Shown here piece by piece: positions 1 through 12,500 of a stretch of 64,000 bases of DNA. The stretch spans positions 1 through 64,000 of the forward strand of contig WBMZ01010154.1 of the NCBI GenBank assembly GCA_013400975.1, written 5' to 3'. Both the position numbers and the translations under genes were made by a program. Below the pieces are notes generated by a model. That model was not told the DNA's origin, did not search any database, and saw nothing but the letters and a program-made list of their open reading frames with translations. The first letter of the stretch is position 1. Each line of letters opens with the position of its first letter. The stretch is from Atrichornis clamosus. Its lineage: Eukaryota > Chordata > Aves > Passeriformes > Menuridae.

Positions 1-600
1 CGGCAGCGGCGGCGGCGCGGAGGAGCGGGGGACCGGCCCGGCAGCACTGAGCCCGGCACCGCCTGCCCTGCGAGCGGACGAGGCGAGAGCGAGCGGGAGA
101 GACGGCGAGAGGCGCTGCGCCCCCCCACCCCCTCCCTCAACGCCCCGGCGGACCGACCGACCCTGCCCGAGGCGCTGCTGCGGCTCCCCGGGGACACGCC
201 GCCGCCTCGGCTGCCCCGCTCCCCGCCGACCCCCGGGTCCCAGCTCCTCCCGCCGCCCACCCGGGTCCCTGCCGGATCCCTGCGGAGGACACGGAGAGAG
301 CCGCGGGATCCCCCCCGCCTGCCCGCGGATCCCGCTGCGAGCCAGGCACACAGACTGTCGGGTTTCCCCGCTCCCTCCTCCCTCCGTGAAAGACTTTGCT
401 GGATCCTCCTCCTCGGATCCCCTCCCCGCGTCCGCTCCTTCCTGCGGGAGCGGCTGCTGGATCCTCCTCCCGCCCCGGATCGCCCGCGGGGTCCCTGCGG
501 AGCCGCGGACCCTCCTCCCCTCGCAGAGACACCGCTGGATCCTCCGCCCCCCCGGACCGCCCGGCGGGATCCTCCTCCTGCCCGCAGCCCCATGTGAGAC
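1..600 (+). promoter_or_regulatory. CpG-rich 5' region, probable TNRC6C promoter-proximal sequence and 5' leader
   Basis: The first 600 bases are very rich in G and C and in CpG, unlike the AT-rich sequence that follows, which is how vertebrate CpG-island promoters and first exons look. It lies 0.7 kb before the first probable coding exon on the same strand. I see no TATA box. The transcription start cannot be placed: it could be inside this block or upstream of the window. The only ATG in this stretch (592) is followed at once by a stop codon. A weak donor-like sequence (CAT before GTGAGA) lies at 594, so a non-coding first exon could end there, but the match is poor. That this is the gene's promoter is inferred from position and composition. 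Confidence 0.6.
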
Positions 601-704
601 TCCGCATCCCCCCGTGCCTCCGCGGTGGTGTTTTGTTTTTTTTTTTTCCCCCTCCTCCTTTTATTTTGAAGGAGGGATCCATCTTAAAACTCTTTTCTGG
701 ATCC
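274..704. repeat. Degenerate GGATCC/CCTCCTCC-containing short repeats in the GC-rich leader
   Basis: GGATCC occurs ten times, starting at 274, 306, 327, 401, 415, 459, 537, 567, 675 and 699. Many copies are followed by CCTCCTCC or CCC and preceded by GCTG or GCGG. The spacing is irregular (14-108 bases), so this is a decayed or interspersed minisatellite rather than a clean tandem array. The last two copies lie in AT-richer sequence. Confidence 0.6.
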
Positions 705-1324
705 CAGTTTCTCTTTTTGATTTGCACTTTTTGAAAAACCCTCAGATGCTCCTCCATGTGGACTGAGAACCCATCAAGACACACACACGAGAACTCATCC
801 CGATCAACTAAAATCCTGGCTTTTCGTGGGTTTTGCTGCAACACATAAAAGCAAACTTGTATTTAAGACACACTCGTGCAAAAATTTAGCTGGGGACTTG
901 AACGTGTATTTTGTCTTGGTTTCTTGGTCTTGGGTTTTTGTTGGTTTTTTTTTTCTTTTTTTGCTTCACTGGAAATCAAAAGCTTGTTTTGGAATTGGAC
1001 CTGCTTTTGCTGCACTTCTCCTCTGGGCTGGATAACACTGAAGCTCTTTGCTTTCTACTTGGATAGTGTTTTCCTGTTGATCTGTTGGGTTTTTTTTCAA
1101 CTCCTGTGTGGCAGACTTTTTTTTTTCTGAGGGGGGTAAACAAACGACAACAACAAAAAGAACTTAATTTTTTTGGCCGTGTGAGATTTTTTTCGTATTC
1201 ATATTCGTGAAATTACGGGTACATTTACAAAAAATTTTAAAAAAAAGAAGCATTAAAAATAAGAAAGGAACACGTCAGAAAGACCCCTACACGGTAGACA
1301 AAATACTCACTTGTTTCCTTACAG
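601..1324 (+). other. T-rich and A-rich stretch between the CpG-rich block and the first coding exon
   Basis: This segment has repeated T runs (around 628, 948, 1090, 1119, 1168) and an A-rich part (1140-1270). It could be a continuous long 5' leader or intron. If unspliced, a very short upstream frame starts at ATG 746 (six codons), and the frame of the following exon is closed by TAA at 1260-1262 with no ATG after it. The end (CTTGTTTCCTTACAG, 1310-1324) is a very good 3' splice acceptor, with a branch-point-like TACTCAC at 1304-1310, which favours splicing. No protein domain is seen here. Confidence 0.5.
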
Positions 1325-1375
1325 CAAGACTGAATCGAAAGCTGCCAAAGAGCCCCATAAAGAAAAGACTAAAAG
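1325..1375 (+). CDS. TNRC6C: Probable 5' coding exon of TNRC6C (N-terminal extension), 51 nt
   Basis: A strong acceptor (ends at 1324) and a strong donor (AAAAG then GTAAG, intron from 1376) bound 51 bases. Read from 1326 the exon encodes KTESKAAKEPHKEKTK and ends with two bases, AG. Joined to the G at 20500 these make an Arg codon, and the frame continues as REKEQETQEEEHL into the usual Met at 20537. The TNRC6B paralogue has a similar REKEQE-type start before its Lys-rich block (from memory), which supports translation upstream of the usual Met. The exon length is a multiple of three, so skipping it keeps the frame. I see no ATG for this frame in the window; the start would be in an earlier exon. 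If the leader is instead unspliced, TAA at 1260 closes the frame and this segment is untranslated. Confidence 0.6.
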
Positions 1376-4300
1376 GTAAGAAGGGGTAAGAGCCTCTCTT
1401 CATCTGGGCACGGTAGAAGTTAGCAGGGGAAGAGACCTGCTAAGCCGGTGCATTCCTCCTTTTCTCACAAGTCTAAACTAGATTATTATTATTTTTAAAC
1501 TGCTTATTAGTCAGTGAAGCAAGTAACACCCCAGTACATTTCAAAATCCATTTATTTTTTTACGAATTTTTTTTTCTGTGAACAACTTGCGGATTTTTTT
1601 ATTTTTTTATTTTTAATGCTAGAATTCCGTAGTTTTTCTCTGTCCGTTTTCCCAGCTGGAATCGCTGTTAGGTCCCGGACAGCGAGCAGAAGTGCCATTT
1701 GGGAGCGTGTTGTGCCACTTAGACACGACATGAAGGCAGCTTCTGCTGCAAGGCATGACCGTGTGCTCTTGCTTTAGAACTTACACGTGTGAAAATTATC
1801 GCAGAGCGGCTTGGAAATGATCCCAGGGCTGGAAAATTGTGGGCATGGCCAGCAGTGCTGCTCTGTGGGCGAGCACACGAGCTCCAGCTTTGTCCTTCGT
1901 GGCTGCTTTCTCTTAAAAGTTAAAATACCTAGATTTGGGTTATTTTTCCTCTTTCCCCCCACGTAATGAGATTGTGGGGATCCGCGGTAATTTTCTCCTG
2001 AGTATTCACAGAGGGATCTTGGTCTAAACCTGGAATGTCCAAGGGGAGAGAGAATATCAAACAGAGTTTATTCCTTTAACTGCGATGCAGAAGGGGAGGA
2101 AAATGGGGAGGGCTCAGTTGTTAACCTGAGAAATCTTGAAACACTGGAAGTTTATTAATTGTTTGAGGCTTCTTTGTTTGTATCACAAGTTTGTGTCAAA
2201 GGTTAATCTTCTTAATATGTAATTAGTTGAAGGTTCAATTATGGGATTTATTGAACTCAATTGGGTTTCCCCCCCTCTTTTCCCATTAAAAATAATACCA
2301 CAAGTCTTTGTGGCTAGTTTATTTTCTGCTACAATTCGAGTGTATCTGCGAGAAGAGATTTATTCAATTATTCTAACAGCCAGTTTAAATTTAGAAATAA
2401 TCTTTGGGACGTCATACCCGTGTCTGTTGCATATTTTTCCCTCTCGTTTGCATATGTATGTATCTGGCGAATTATGCTAATTTATATACGGAAATTTGCT
2501 GTGGACATTAGGCCGGTTAAGGTAATTAAAATTCCAATAAATCCCGCTGTTAGTGGGCTGGTCGATGGTGCAGAGCTTTAAATCAGGTGGGTGTCGGTAG
2601 TGCTGTGGACCTGAGGACAATGCCAGAGCGGAGGAGCAGGAGAACATCTGCACTGCTGCTGGATGCACTGGGAGAGGAAGGCATGGCTTCCAAATCCTGC
2701 CCTAATTCCGTGCGGTGGGTGGGTTTTTTTGGATTCCCCTGCGAACTGAGAATTTAAATGCAGTTTCCGCTCGGATATTACATTTTTTTATACTAATTTC
2801 AAGAAAGTAGTGGGAAGGTACACAGAGATTCTCACTGCTTCCCCTTGTGTTTTCCAAGGAAATAGTAGGGGACTTGCAGTGGGTGCAACCTGTGCTTAGC
2901 ACATCACATAGTTTTCCACAACCGCGGTTCCTCGGGTTCAGAAATCCCTGGGATGTCTGGCTGGCTGTTCCTGTGTGTTATTTGTGAGCTCAAAATGGTG
3001 TGCTGAGGAACCAGCCCCCGGATGCACTGGCATGCCTGCTCTGGCTTCTGGAATTCTTTCCAGAACGTGAAAGCATCGATGTCAGCGCTATAAACACCCG
3101 TGGGAGAACTGCTCCAGCCCGAGGAGGCTCGGTCTGTCCTGGGGAGCACCGGTGTTGCTTTTTGGGTGAGACTGCAGAACCTGGCTTCTTCCGAGCCCGG
3201 GACTCAGTCTGGGAGGAAAGCTGTAGTAAATCACATTAATTTGAACTTTTTTTAGGAAAAATGAGTGCTTAAGGGCACTAGCAGTAGTGTAATAAGGACA
3301 AAGCGACACAAGGCATTATCTTCAAAGGGGAACGGATCATTTCTGACTTGGAGTGATCTGCCTGGCTTCCTGAGATGAGGAACGTTCATTTCAGTCCAGC
3401 CCCCGGAGAACAGGTGCTGCCATAGGGAAAACTGCTGGAGCCAGGACTCGCTGCAGGGCAAGAGGGAAGCGCGTTAGTAGGCGTATTTTAGGCAATATTT
3501 GGTACTTTTGTCTAAAGGTTTTGTTTGTAGCAATGAAAGAAACAGGGCAGACAAACCTTTTTATTGCGATCTCCTCTGGATTGCAGTAGGACATTTTTAG
3601 GATATATTAATGTTCCTGTTCTATGTGTGGATCCCCACGTTGACAGATGTAAGTCTGGGGATCCATCAGACTAAGAGCTGGCTCGACCTGAGCAGTGTGT
3701 TACACACGGGTGGTTTGTGTGTGCTGTACATCTGGTTTGCAGCACATGGATTATTTTGGAGCTCGGCTGTCAGTGGTGCAGGGCGTCAGTCCCAGTGCCT
3801 GGGAATGTCCCTGTGGGCAGCCTTGGGCTGTGCCATTTCCCTGCTAGTCAGAGCATAGTGGAGTTTGCTCTGGGGCACTGCCCTTGGGCTAAGAACCATT
3901 TGGGGACTAAGAGGTTGATCCCCGAACTTGGTATTTTGCTTCTTCCAAAATCTGTCTCAATCACCTGTGCAATGGGCAAAGCTGGACCTTGCTGGGATCG
4001 ATGAAAACCCCACCTCTCCAGCTTAATTTCTGGTTTCTTTTCCAGGATTTGTCTTTCCTAATAAGATAACAAGCTGTGCTTTTGATGAGTTGTGATCTTT
4101 CACTGATGTTTAAGGGAAGTAAGGTAATTCTATACACTTTTTGCTTGAAAGAGGTTTTTAAGACTTTGAAAATAATGGGATGAAATTTCTTTAATATGAG
4201 AAGTAACATAATTAGGCATAAGACTACTTTCAACATGGACATTCTTTATTGAAGTTCTCAAAGCTTCTATGTTCCATACCTTGCTAAACTGGAGTAACAA

Positions 4301-6489
4301 TAAAACAAGGTAAAGGTTTCATCAAGCAGGGACTTAGTATCTTGTGCCTTGGAGCAAACTGTTGCTCAATGGCAGTCTTAGGGCTTTAAATTACTCTAGA
4401 AATTAAACCTCTTTTTTTCCAGTTTTTCAATCACTTCATTCAGAAAGGCCAGGAATTTTATTTACAGATTTACTGCCTGCTGTTAACTCAAAGTGACCTA
4501 CACTTCTCCAGCCCGTTCAGATGCTCCATGCCATGGAGACGCCTTTTCTCTTTCGTGTTAAATTTATTAAAAGCCCAGTGGCAGCGTTTACTTTCAGTTT
4601 TAGCTGTGAAGACTTAACCAAGAGCGGGGGATGTGGGAACGGGTAATATGTTAACTTAGCAGCTGGCCTCGCCGAGATAAACATGCGCTTTTCCAAATGC
4701 TGTCATCTGGCCCCTTTCCAAAACAAGCTGAAGGAGGAGGTCAGGGGTGGAGCCATCCCCTGCTTCAGTAAAAAGAGGCTTTCATTTGGAAAGAATTGCC
4801 AGATCGTATTGACTACAAGAACTGCAGATTTAAAATAAAGTGACCAGACCTTTCCCAAGTAAACCAAGTAGTCTCTCCTGATGATTTAAATCTAAGTCCC
4901 TTGTTACAGTGCTGCTTCTCCTTGAAGATTCAGCAGCATAAATGCAGAGTGCATATTGCTGCTTTTTTAAAAAATCAGTGTTTTATGGAAGACTTTGAAC
5001 AGGAGAACTGATGAAAAAGATACCATCTTTGGTTACAGTAGAGACCTGCAACATAAAAGTGCTATTGTTTTAATTGTTTAAAATTCAGATTACAAGATAA
5101 TGGTAATACCATTAGAAGGTTTCCCCTTGGCCTGGAAGCTGCAGGTAGGAGTGTGTCGATCCCTCAGTATTAAAGATGAATGATAAGGAAACCTCTTAAA
5201 TGCCTGTGACGCTGCAGTCTAGCCAATTTAGGATCAGCTGATGCCTTCTAGTGATAATGGCTTGAGGTTTTCAGCTGTATTATGAAGATATCAGCCAGGG
5301 CAAATAGTGTTTGGAAGAGAAGTATACTTTATTGAATGGGGAGATGATCTAGAAGTGACAGTAAATTGCATTACTAAATGATCTATGTGCTCTGCATGGT
5401 CTCTGCGCTGGCGAATGCTATTGGTAAAATGAAAGATGGTTATTCTTAATGTATGAAAGCAGAGGAATCAAAGTATTATCTGATCTTCCTTTAGGAATCT
5501 GCTATTTATGAAAACTATCAACGAAAAGCATGGCTAAGTTGTACATCTTAAATGCCAGAAGTAGATATACTTATGCTTTGTTTATCATTACTTAATCATG
5601 ATTAACTTCACTGTGGATTCCCACACAGAGTTACAGCTGTGTTTTCTGAAACTTCATTTGTGCACCTTCCTATCTTGTCTCTAATATGTTTTAAAATCTC
5701 CCACCCAAGATTAAAATGTCTGAATTAGATAATAACAAGCTGCCTGTTCTTGCACAGAAAGTCACAGTGCTCTTTGAGGTCGTATCAAAGATGGTGGAAA
5801 ATGCAGCAGTAGTCTAAAATGTGCATCTGATTCTTTTGTCTTTTTTTGAAGTGTAGCATATCTCTCTCCCTCCCAATAAAAAGGCTTCCGCCACTGAAGG
5901 CAGCTGTAAAATTACTGGCTGTTCTTGCATCTCATGGTTCAGGGTACCAGGCATATCTGAGTGAGTTTTGGTCTCAACCCCGGGTGTGAATCAGCACTGT
6001 AGTTTTTCAGCACTGAGGTCTTGAACGTAGTTGTAATTCAAGTTCATAAAATATTAGAAGCCCTGACGGTCCTGAGCTCTGCTTTCTGGAGCTCTTCCCC
6101 GTGGGTTTGCAGCCAAGGATGGCTGAGAGCGAGAACAGTTATCTGTGCTGCAGCAGTGATGGTTTATGGCTGGGTGCCCAGATTGTCTGGCTTTGCACAC
6201 AGCTTTATAGTTTGCCTTTGAGGGCTGTGGAGGAGGTGGAAGTCATTTGTAATAAACAGCTATCTGCAGCCTGCTTTTTCTGGGGTTTGAAATGTACAGC
6301 CATTTAAAAAAATTGCAAAGTGGATGTACATTTACTTAGATTTCAGTCAGGAACTTCTGTGTTTTAGAAGCTCAGTTATGAGAAATGTTAAAATTTGCTT
6401 ATTGCTTTGTATTGAAAATATCTAATATTTATCCCTTGGATGTTTGAGCTGCTTTTTAAGCTCTGCATTGCTAGACAATGAGATTTTTC

Positions 6490-6512
6490 AAAAAAAATTT
6501 TTTTTTTTTTTT
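6490..6512. repeat. A8 followed by T15 homopolymer junction
   Basis: Eight A followed directly by fifteen T. A simple low-complexity site in intron 1, likely length-variable; the A/T junction can fold back on itself. Confidence 0.8.
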
Positions 6513-9500
6513 GAGAGAAAAATTGACTTGTCAAATTGGTTGGCATCCTTTGTGGTAATTAAGCCCCAGAGAAAAATATGTTTATATGTCTCTAAATAGT
6601 TATCATGCAGCTACCAGCTATAGGCTCATTTAGGAAAAGATAACACCCACCCCCCTTCCACCACAAGGAAAACAACCACCCTGGGCTATGTTTAGTGGCT
6701 GCCCGTGGGTATTTTCCAGAGGCAGATCCATTCTTCCCTCCACTTCTCTCTCCCCAGTTTCTTTTTCGTGGGATCTGTGTGTGTTTTCCCATGATGACTT
6801 TCCAAAGGGATGGTTACAGTCTTTGTTACAGTCTTGGCCAAGAGGAATCTCTTAGAATGGCATTACCTGATTTTTCTTGGATGTTCTGTCTTCCTTCCTA
6901 TTACATTCTTCCCTTCCCATGTTCTGTATGCATGAAGTTTAGACTTTTCTCTCTCATACTGCATTTCCAAGACTCCCCAATGGGAAGTGGAAGAGGTTTT
7001 TGTTCTGGTTGATGGATAGGGAGCACTTGCCGTGGCTTGGATGTGTTCTGGGTGGTCAGTACTCCACAGATTGATTGTTAGTCCAGACTGACTTCTGCCA
7101 AGTCTATTTTAAGCTCAGCCAGATATCTGTGTTGTCAGTCTGATTTCAGTCCTGCTGTAGCCTCGGATGCTCAGGTCTTTTAGTTCTTCAGAATTCCAAA
7201 GTGTTTTCATGGCTGATGCTCACGTCATTCATTGATGCTGACAATGGAGATCCTTGTTTTTAAACAGTAGCTGGTTACTGGTAAACAAAAGAGCATCAGC
7301 CCAGTGCTTTAACACAAATCATTCTAGAAAAAAGGAGCGGTTAAGGGAGAGTGCCCAGGAAAAAAAAAATCAGTTGTACAGGTGCATAATGTCCTGACTC
7401 CATTTTCCTGTGTTCTTACAAGGTCATTAATAGACCATAGGAGGTGGTCTTTGGTGGTGTTTGTAGTGTTTTTGCTTGAACTCAGTGTATGTTCACACAG
7501 CCTTGAGGATGATACTGCATATGAAATACGAAGTTAAAAACTTTAGTAGCACTGCAGGCATAACCTAATGGGGGGTGTGTAAATCGAGTAAGTCTCTTTA
7601 CACAAGTGTATTACCAAAGGCAGTCTGGAGCAGGATTCCTCATTATCCCTCTGCTAACATCGTTCTAAATCTGTAGGTCTCAACTTTTCTCTCAATGTTT
7701 TTAATTGCACTTACCAAGTGCACAAACTTACTTAACATGGAATTGCTTCCAATGTTTGTGTTGTCTGATTTTTTTCCACATTGTCAGCTTTGAAATAGGT
7801 GCTATGCTTGAAATTTTTCCTCTTACAAAAAATGCTGCATCTCTGCAAATCTAATCACCCTTATCTCCTTATGGTGTCGTGGCTGGAGTGCTCCAAGTGT
7901 CCAGTACTGTACCTCATTCCTGTTTTGTGATGCAGAAGAAATTGCTGTTAGTTAAAAATAACCTGTTGGCATAAGTGTGCTGTTCACATCTGTTGATAAC
8001 GTGCCTCTCCATCTTCCTTCCTGTGAAACTCCCTGGTTTCTCTTTGCTGATGTAAACTGTAATGAAGTATATGTTTATCTTAAGTCTTTCAAAAATAAAT
8101 TAGTATGGAAGATGCAGCATCTCCTGATAAGGAGGAGAGCCTGGTAGTAGCAAACCAAATGCTATTAATGTTTTCTAGTATGAGCGTAATAAAATATATC
8201 TGTGTGATCCAGGTGTGCAACTAAATTTGGTCTGTCACAGTAATAGAATTGCTGCTGTTAAGGAGCAGAGTCTCTGTATAAATAGCACTGTTTTGGGTGA
8301 AAGATTTATTATCTGGGGCTTAGTGGAGCTTGTGAATGTGTAATTTTTACTATTTCTGTTCTTCTAATCAATCTCATAGAACTCAACTCCTTCGCTTTAG
8401 AAAAGAATGGTCCAAGTAAGTCTCGTTACACCAACAGTACATTATCTAGGGATGTCGGTCTTTGTACTCTGCTACCACATTTCCACGTAATAATTGAATA
8501 AAGCAGTGGTTGGGTTAGTGGATGGATGTTTATATAATGATTTGCTTAAAAAAAGACCCTCGACTTTTAGTTTTTTTCTTACATTTTTGAAAATGAAGTG
8601 CTTCACAAATTTCTAGGTGAAATACTGCAGTGATGACAAAACCTACTGCTTTTGAAGCAAACAACCCAGACTGATAGATATAGTCTGTTTTATCTGGATG
8701 ATATTGCAACACTGGTAGTCCAACTGCACTGAAATTGTGCTCCCATCCTCCCCCCATCCCCAATCCCTGTCAGCACCCAGACAAGCAAGAGCTGTTCTTT
8801 CTGGAATTCTGTCTGCATCTACTGATCAGATAACGTACTTGGAGACATATTGGATATATTTCTGAGAAGATTTTCTCCCCTGGGCGTTTCATGCACTAAA
8901 TGAAGGCATAAAATAGTTATTACTAAGATCATAATTGACCATAAATTGATTTCCAAAGTGGTATTTACTGCAACTAGTTTTCCTGTCCAGAAAGATCATT
9001 TATGGCTATTTCCTTTCCCCATCTCTCCCCTACCCTGCCTCTCCTCCCCCATGGAGCTGCTATTCATTTGCTAAGTTGAAAAATGGATGATGGCCCATTC
9101 TGATGGTGGGTCTGATATTCTAATTTATTCTTTTACTATGGAAAGTGAAGCAGGGGAACAGAGAAGTTTATTTTCATTAATTTCATCAAGTTTTAAGGAT
9201 TACCTTTTCAGCCCTGCAGAGCTAATCTTTTAAACTCTGGTGAGTTTGTGTAGGAAAAGGTGCTAGCTGGGATTATGCTGTTTCCTTAATTTTGGATGAT
9301 AGGATAAATCTTATACTGAATTCATTTTCCAGCCTAAAGGTAGGTACAAAGTAATTTAATGGTTTCTTAACTTACTTGAATTAAGTTGCTATCTTAATTT
9401 TCAAAACATCATTGCAGCTGCAGATGCAGTGAAACAAAAACTAAATAGCTTCAAAATGTGTTAAATGAAGTGATCATGGTGAACAGTGTTTTGATATTTG

Positions 9501-12500
9501 TGGTTAAATATTAAGTGTATAAAGTGCACAAACTGAGTGGATTTTATTCATTTGTGTTTAAACTTTCACGTATTTGCAGTGCACAACTTTTAGTACAGTT
9601 TATTAGTCTATAGCATGTTTTGTCTTCCTTGACTCGGATCAAATTTGGTGTTAACCTCCTGCAGAGAATTCCAGGACCCCTGACATTTTATTGTGACTCT
9701 TGATTAGCTCACCAGGGTTCCTGCTAAGAATTCTTCTTTCATTCATTTGATAAATTGAATTCCCTATTCACAGTGCCTTTAAATAGAATGGTATTTGGAA
9801 AACTTGAAGACAACAGCTTGAATGTTCAATGAGCTCACTCAGCAAATTTAAAAATGCAGAAGAAGGAAATTATGGGCTTATGTATTCTGAAATCTTCCAA
9901 AAGAATAAACATTTTGCGAAAACTTAGATCTCCATCTTCATATTTACTTTAAATGTATTTCCCATTTGGTTTCTCAGACGAGGAGTTCTTTTGACATCTG
10001 TTTCCCTTTTTCATCTTACTTTGCCTTGTGGTCAGGAGCTGTGCCTTCACTTACCGTGGCCATGTGGGAGCAGGCAGGCGCAGTGAGGTGACACAGCCCA
10101 TATAGTGAACTTCAGCTCCCCGTGTGTGTGCTATGGAGAGAGAGCACCTTGTTCTTCCCACCCCAGGCTCTGCAGGAATAGTGTCCTCATTTTTCCCTGA
10201 TTCTAGACCTTGAGACACACCTTCCCTGGGAGGCTGCTGTCCTTTGACTCCCCCATCCAGGTCTCTCCAAGAGCCTCCTGGCGTCAGGGCTGCAGCAGCG
10301 TCCTGCATCCCCCACCCCTTGTGCCTTCCGAGGTGACACTGGAGATCTCAGTGGTGCTGTAGCAGAGGCCCATCCCCTGTGTGGGATGCTGTCTTCCTAG
10401 AGATTGGTTTCTGCAGCTTCTGCCACACATCTGGGAAATGGTTTTACTATTATGGGAAAGCTCAGGCTGGAAGAGACCTCACGAGGCCGTCTTGGATGGG
10501 CAGATCAGTGTTTAAGTGGAGTGACACGTGTGTGTCTGGTCTCTGCTGCTCCTCACTGTGCTGCTGGTATGTGTTGGTTATTCCTAGACTTGCCTGGTAC
10601 AGTTTCCCTCCCTGTGGGTAGGAATGAGGGAAGTGCGTATTTTTCTTCTGTGCCTGCCAGGAAGTCTACCTAAAGGACAGGAATTGCTTCCAAAGCTCAT
10701 CTTCCTGGGCCTGTTTAATCACTCTGGAGCCACTTGGGAACGTGGACACCCAATGGATGTGGGTGGCTGCGGCTGCTGGAAGCTGGGTGGCTTTTGCTGA
10801 AGGTATGTCAGCACCACCTTATTCCCAGAATAAGCACAAGAGCAGCACCATAAAGATACCTGTCTTTGGTGTGAATTGTTTCCTGCTTTTTGGTGCTGTA
10901 GGTTGTGTTGTCCAGCCTCACCTGTGTGAGAGCACCAACCTGATCCTTAGCCCTGGCAATAATTGAGTTCACTGTGCTTTCACCTGCTGCTGCTGCCAAA
11001 GTGATTTGGCTCAGAAATAATTGACTACTGGCATATAGCTGTGATGGAAGGGGGAAAGGAGGATTAGGCGTGTTGGAAATCCCTACAGGCAAAATGGTGC
11101 ATCATTTTAGTTACGCAAACTTGCTTTTCATTTTTTTTCAACAGAGAAGCGTAAAGGCTTAGCTGTGCTTGCTGGAGGGCTGTGAAGGTTTGCTGCACAC
11201 TGCTCCCAGCAGGCTGGCCTGTCCCTCCTGACCCTGGTACTGCCAGACAGGTGATGCACTGACCGGCCCCGCCAGCCTCCCTCCCTGGGAGTGGTCAGCG
11301 CTGAGCCCGGCGGCCGTGCTGCGTGGCAAAACATCCTGTGGAGTTGTTGCTCCTGTTCCAATTTCCTGGCCTCCTACATTGCAGTATCCCCGTGCAGCTG
11401 CCCCAGGAAGCAGTGCTCCTCTAAAGTGTTCTTGGAGTTCAGCTAAATAGTTGGAGCCAGCAGCTTGTCCATAGGTTGCTTCTGCTTCGGGGGCAGTTAA
11501 AGGGTGAGAGTTGGTCCGTGAGGGCTTTGCCTCTCTTGGCACAGGGCTCTTGTCTTCTGAAGCATTTTCAGAAACCAAAATAGCCAACAGTATCTGGAGA
11601 GACAAACCTGCTGCGCACTTGCTGAGCTCCTGGATTCCAAAGCTGTTTTCCTTTGTGCATTATGTCCCAGGAAGATTGGGGACGAGCTCTGGAGCAGATG
11701 CCAGATCAACTGCTGGTAACTATCATCAGGCCTGGGAGGGAGGAGTGCTGGGAAAGTAAATCTGGTTATCTGCACTATTCACAGTGTGTAGCTTAATTTT
11801 TCCATCAATCTGTGTTTGCTGGGGGAGGAGAGTTGTTTTTCATAGCTTGTTTCTTGCTGTTTGTAGCCTGCTTTGAGTGATGAATTTAATGCAAGTTTTT
11901 TTTGGGGGGGTGTGGGGGTTTTTTTCTCCTGGTCCTTGCATAGCCTGAGTGGTGCACTTGATGGGATTCTTAAGGTCTGGGGTGTTGTCAGCAGACTGAG
12001 GGAGCAAATTCTGATATGGTTCATGCCTGAAATGCATACAAGGGTGAGGTTTGGTGTACAGTGTTCTAGCCCGTGCCCAGCTTTGCCTGTTAACTCCTTA
12101 AGCTGCCCCAGGTTGGAGCTTGTATGTCCATTAATAGGCCTGCACTGTGGGGAGCAACACCTTCACAGGAGAGGGGACGTACCTGTGGGGTGGCATCCCT
12201 GTAGGATTATCTACGTGAATCTGCTGATTTGGATTGAAAGTTCCATGATGGATCAAGTGATTGTCCTCACGTGCTGTGCCCTGATTGGTGTCATGTGTCT
12301 TGGAGTGCAATTTCCAGATTCCTTTTAAAGAAAACGTCACTGGATGATGAGTTCCAAGGGTGCACTTAATGCTTTCCTGCTCCAGGTGAGTGTTGTGTAC
12401 CTGGGAGCAGACTGGAGTCTCCACCTGGAACAGAGGTAGTGGGAATATGAAATCCTTGCAGTGACAGTTCTGCTCTGCAGGTCCACTCTGGTGTGCACTA

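Noticed and set aside
137..844. 235-codon open frame on the minus strand over the 5' region
   Set aside because: It is Gly/Arg/Pro-rich because the plus strand is GC-rich and repetitive, with no domain and no splice context; its end runs into the T-rich stretch.
10445..10500. GCTGGAAGAGACCTC-type sequence resembling a CR1 end
   Set aside because: Only about 50 bases match the pattern, too little to separate an old CR1 from chance.
11873..12328. 151-codon plus-strand frame in intron 1
   Set aside because: It runs through a T/G-rich low-complexity stretch and has no recognisable domain or splice-compatible context.
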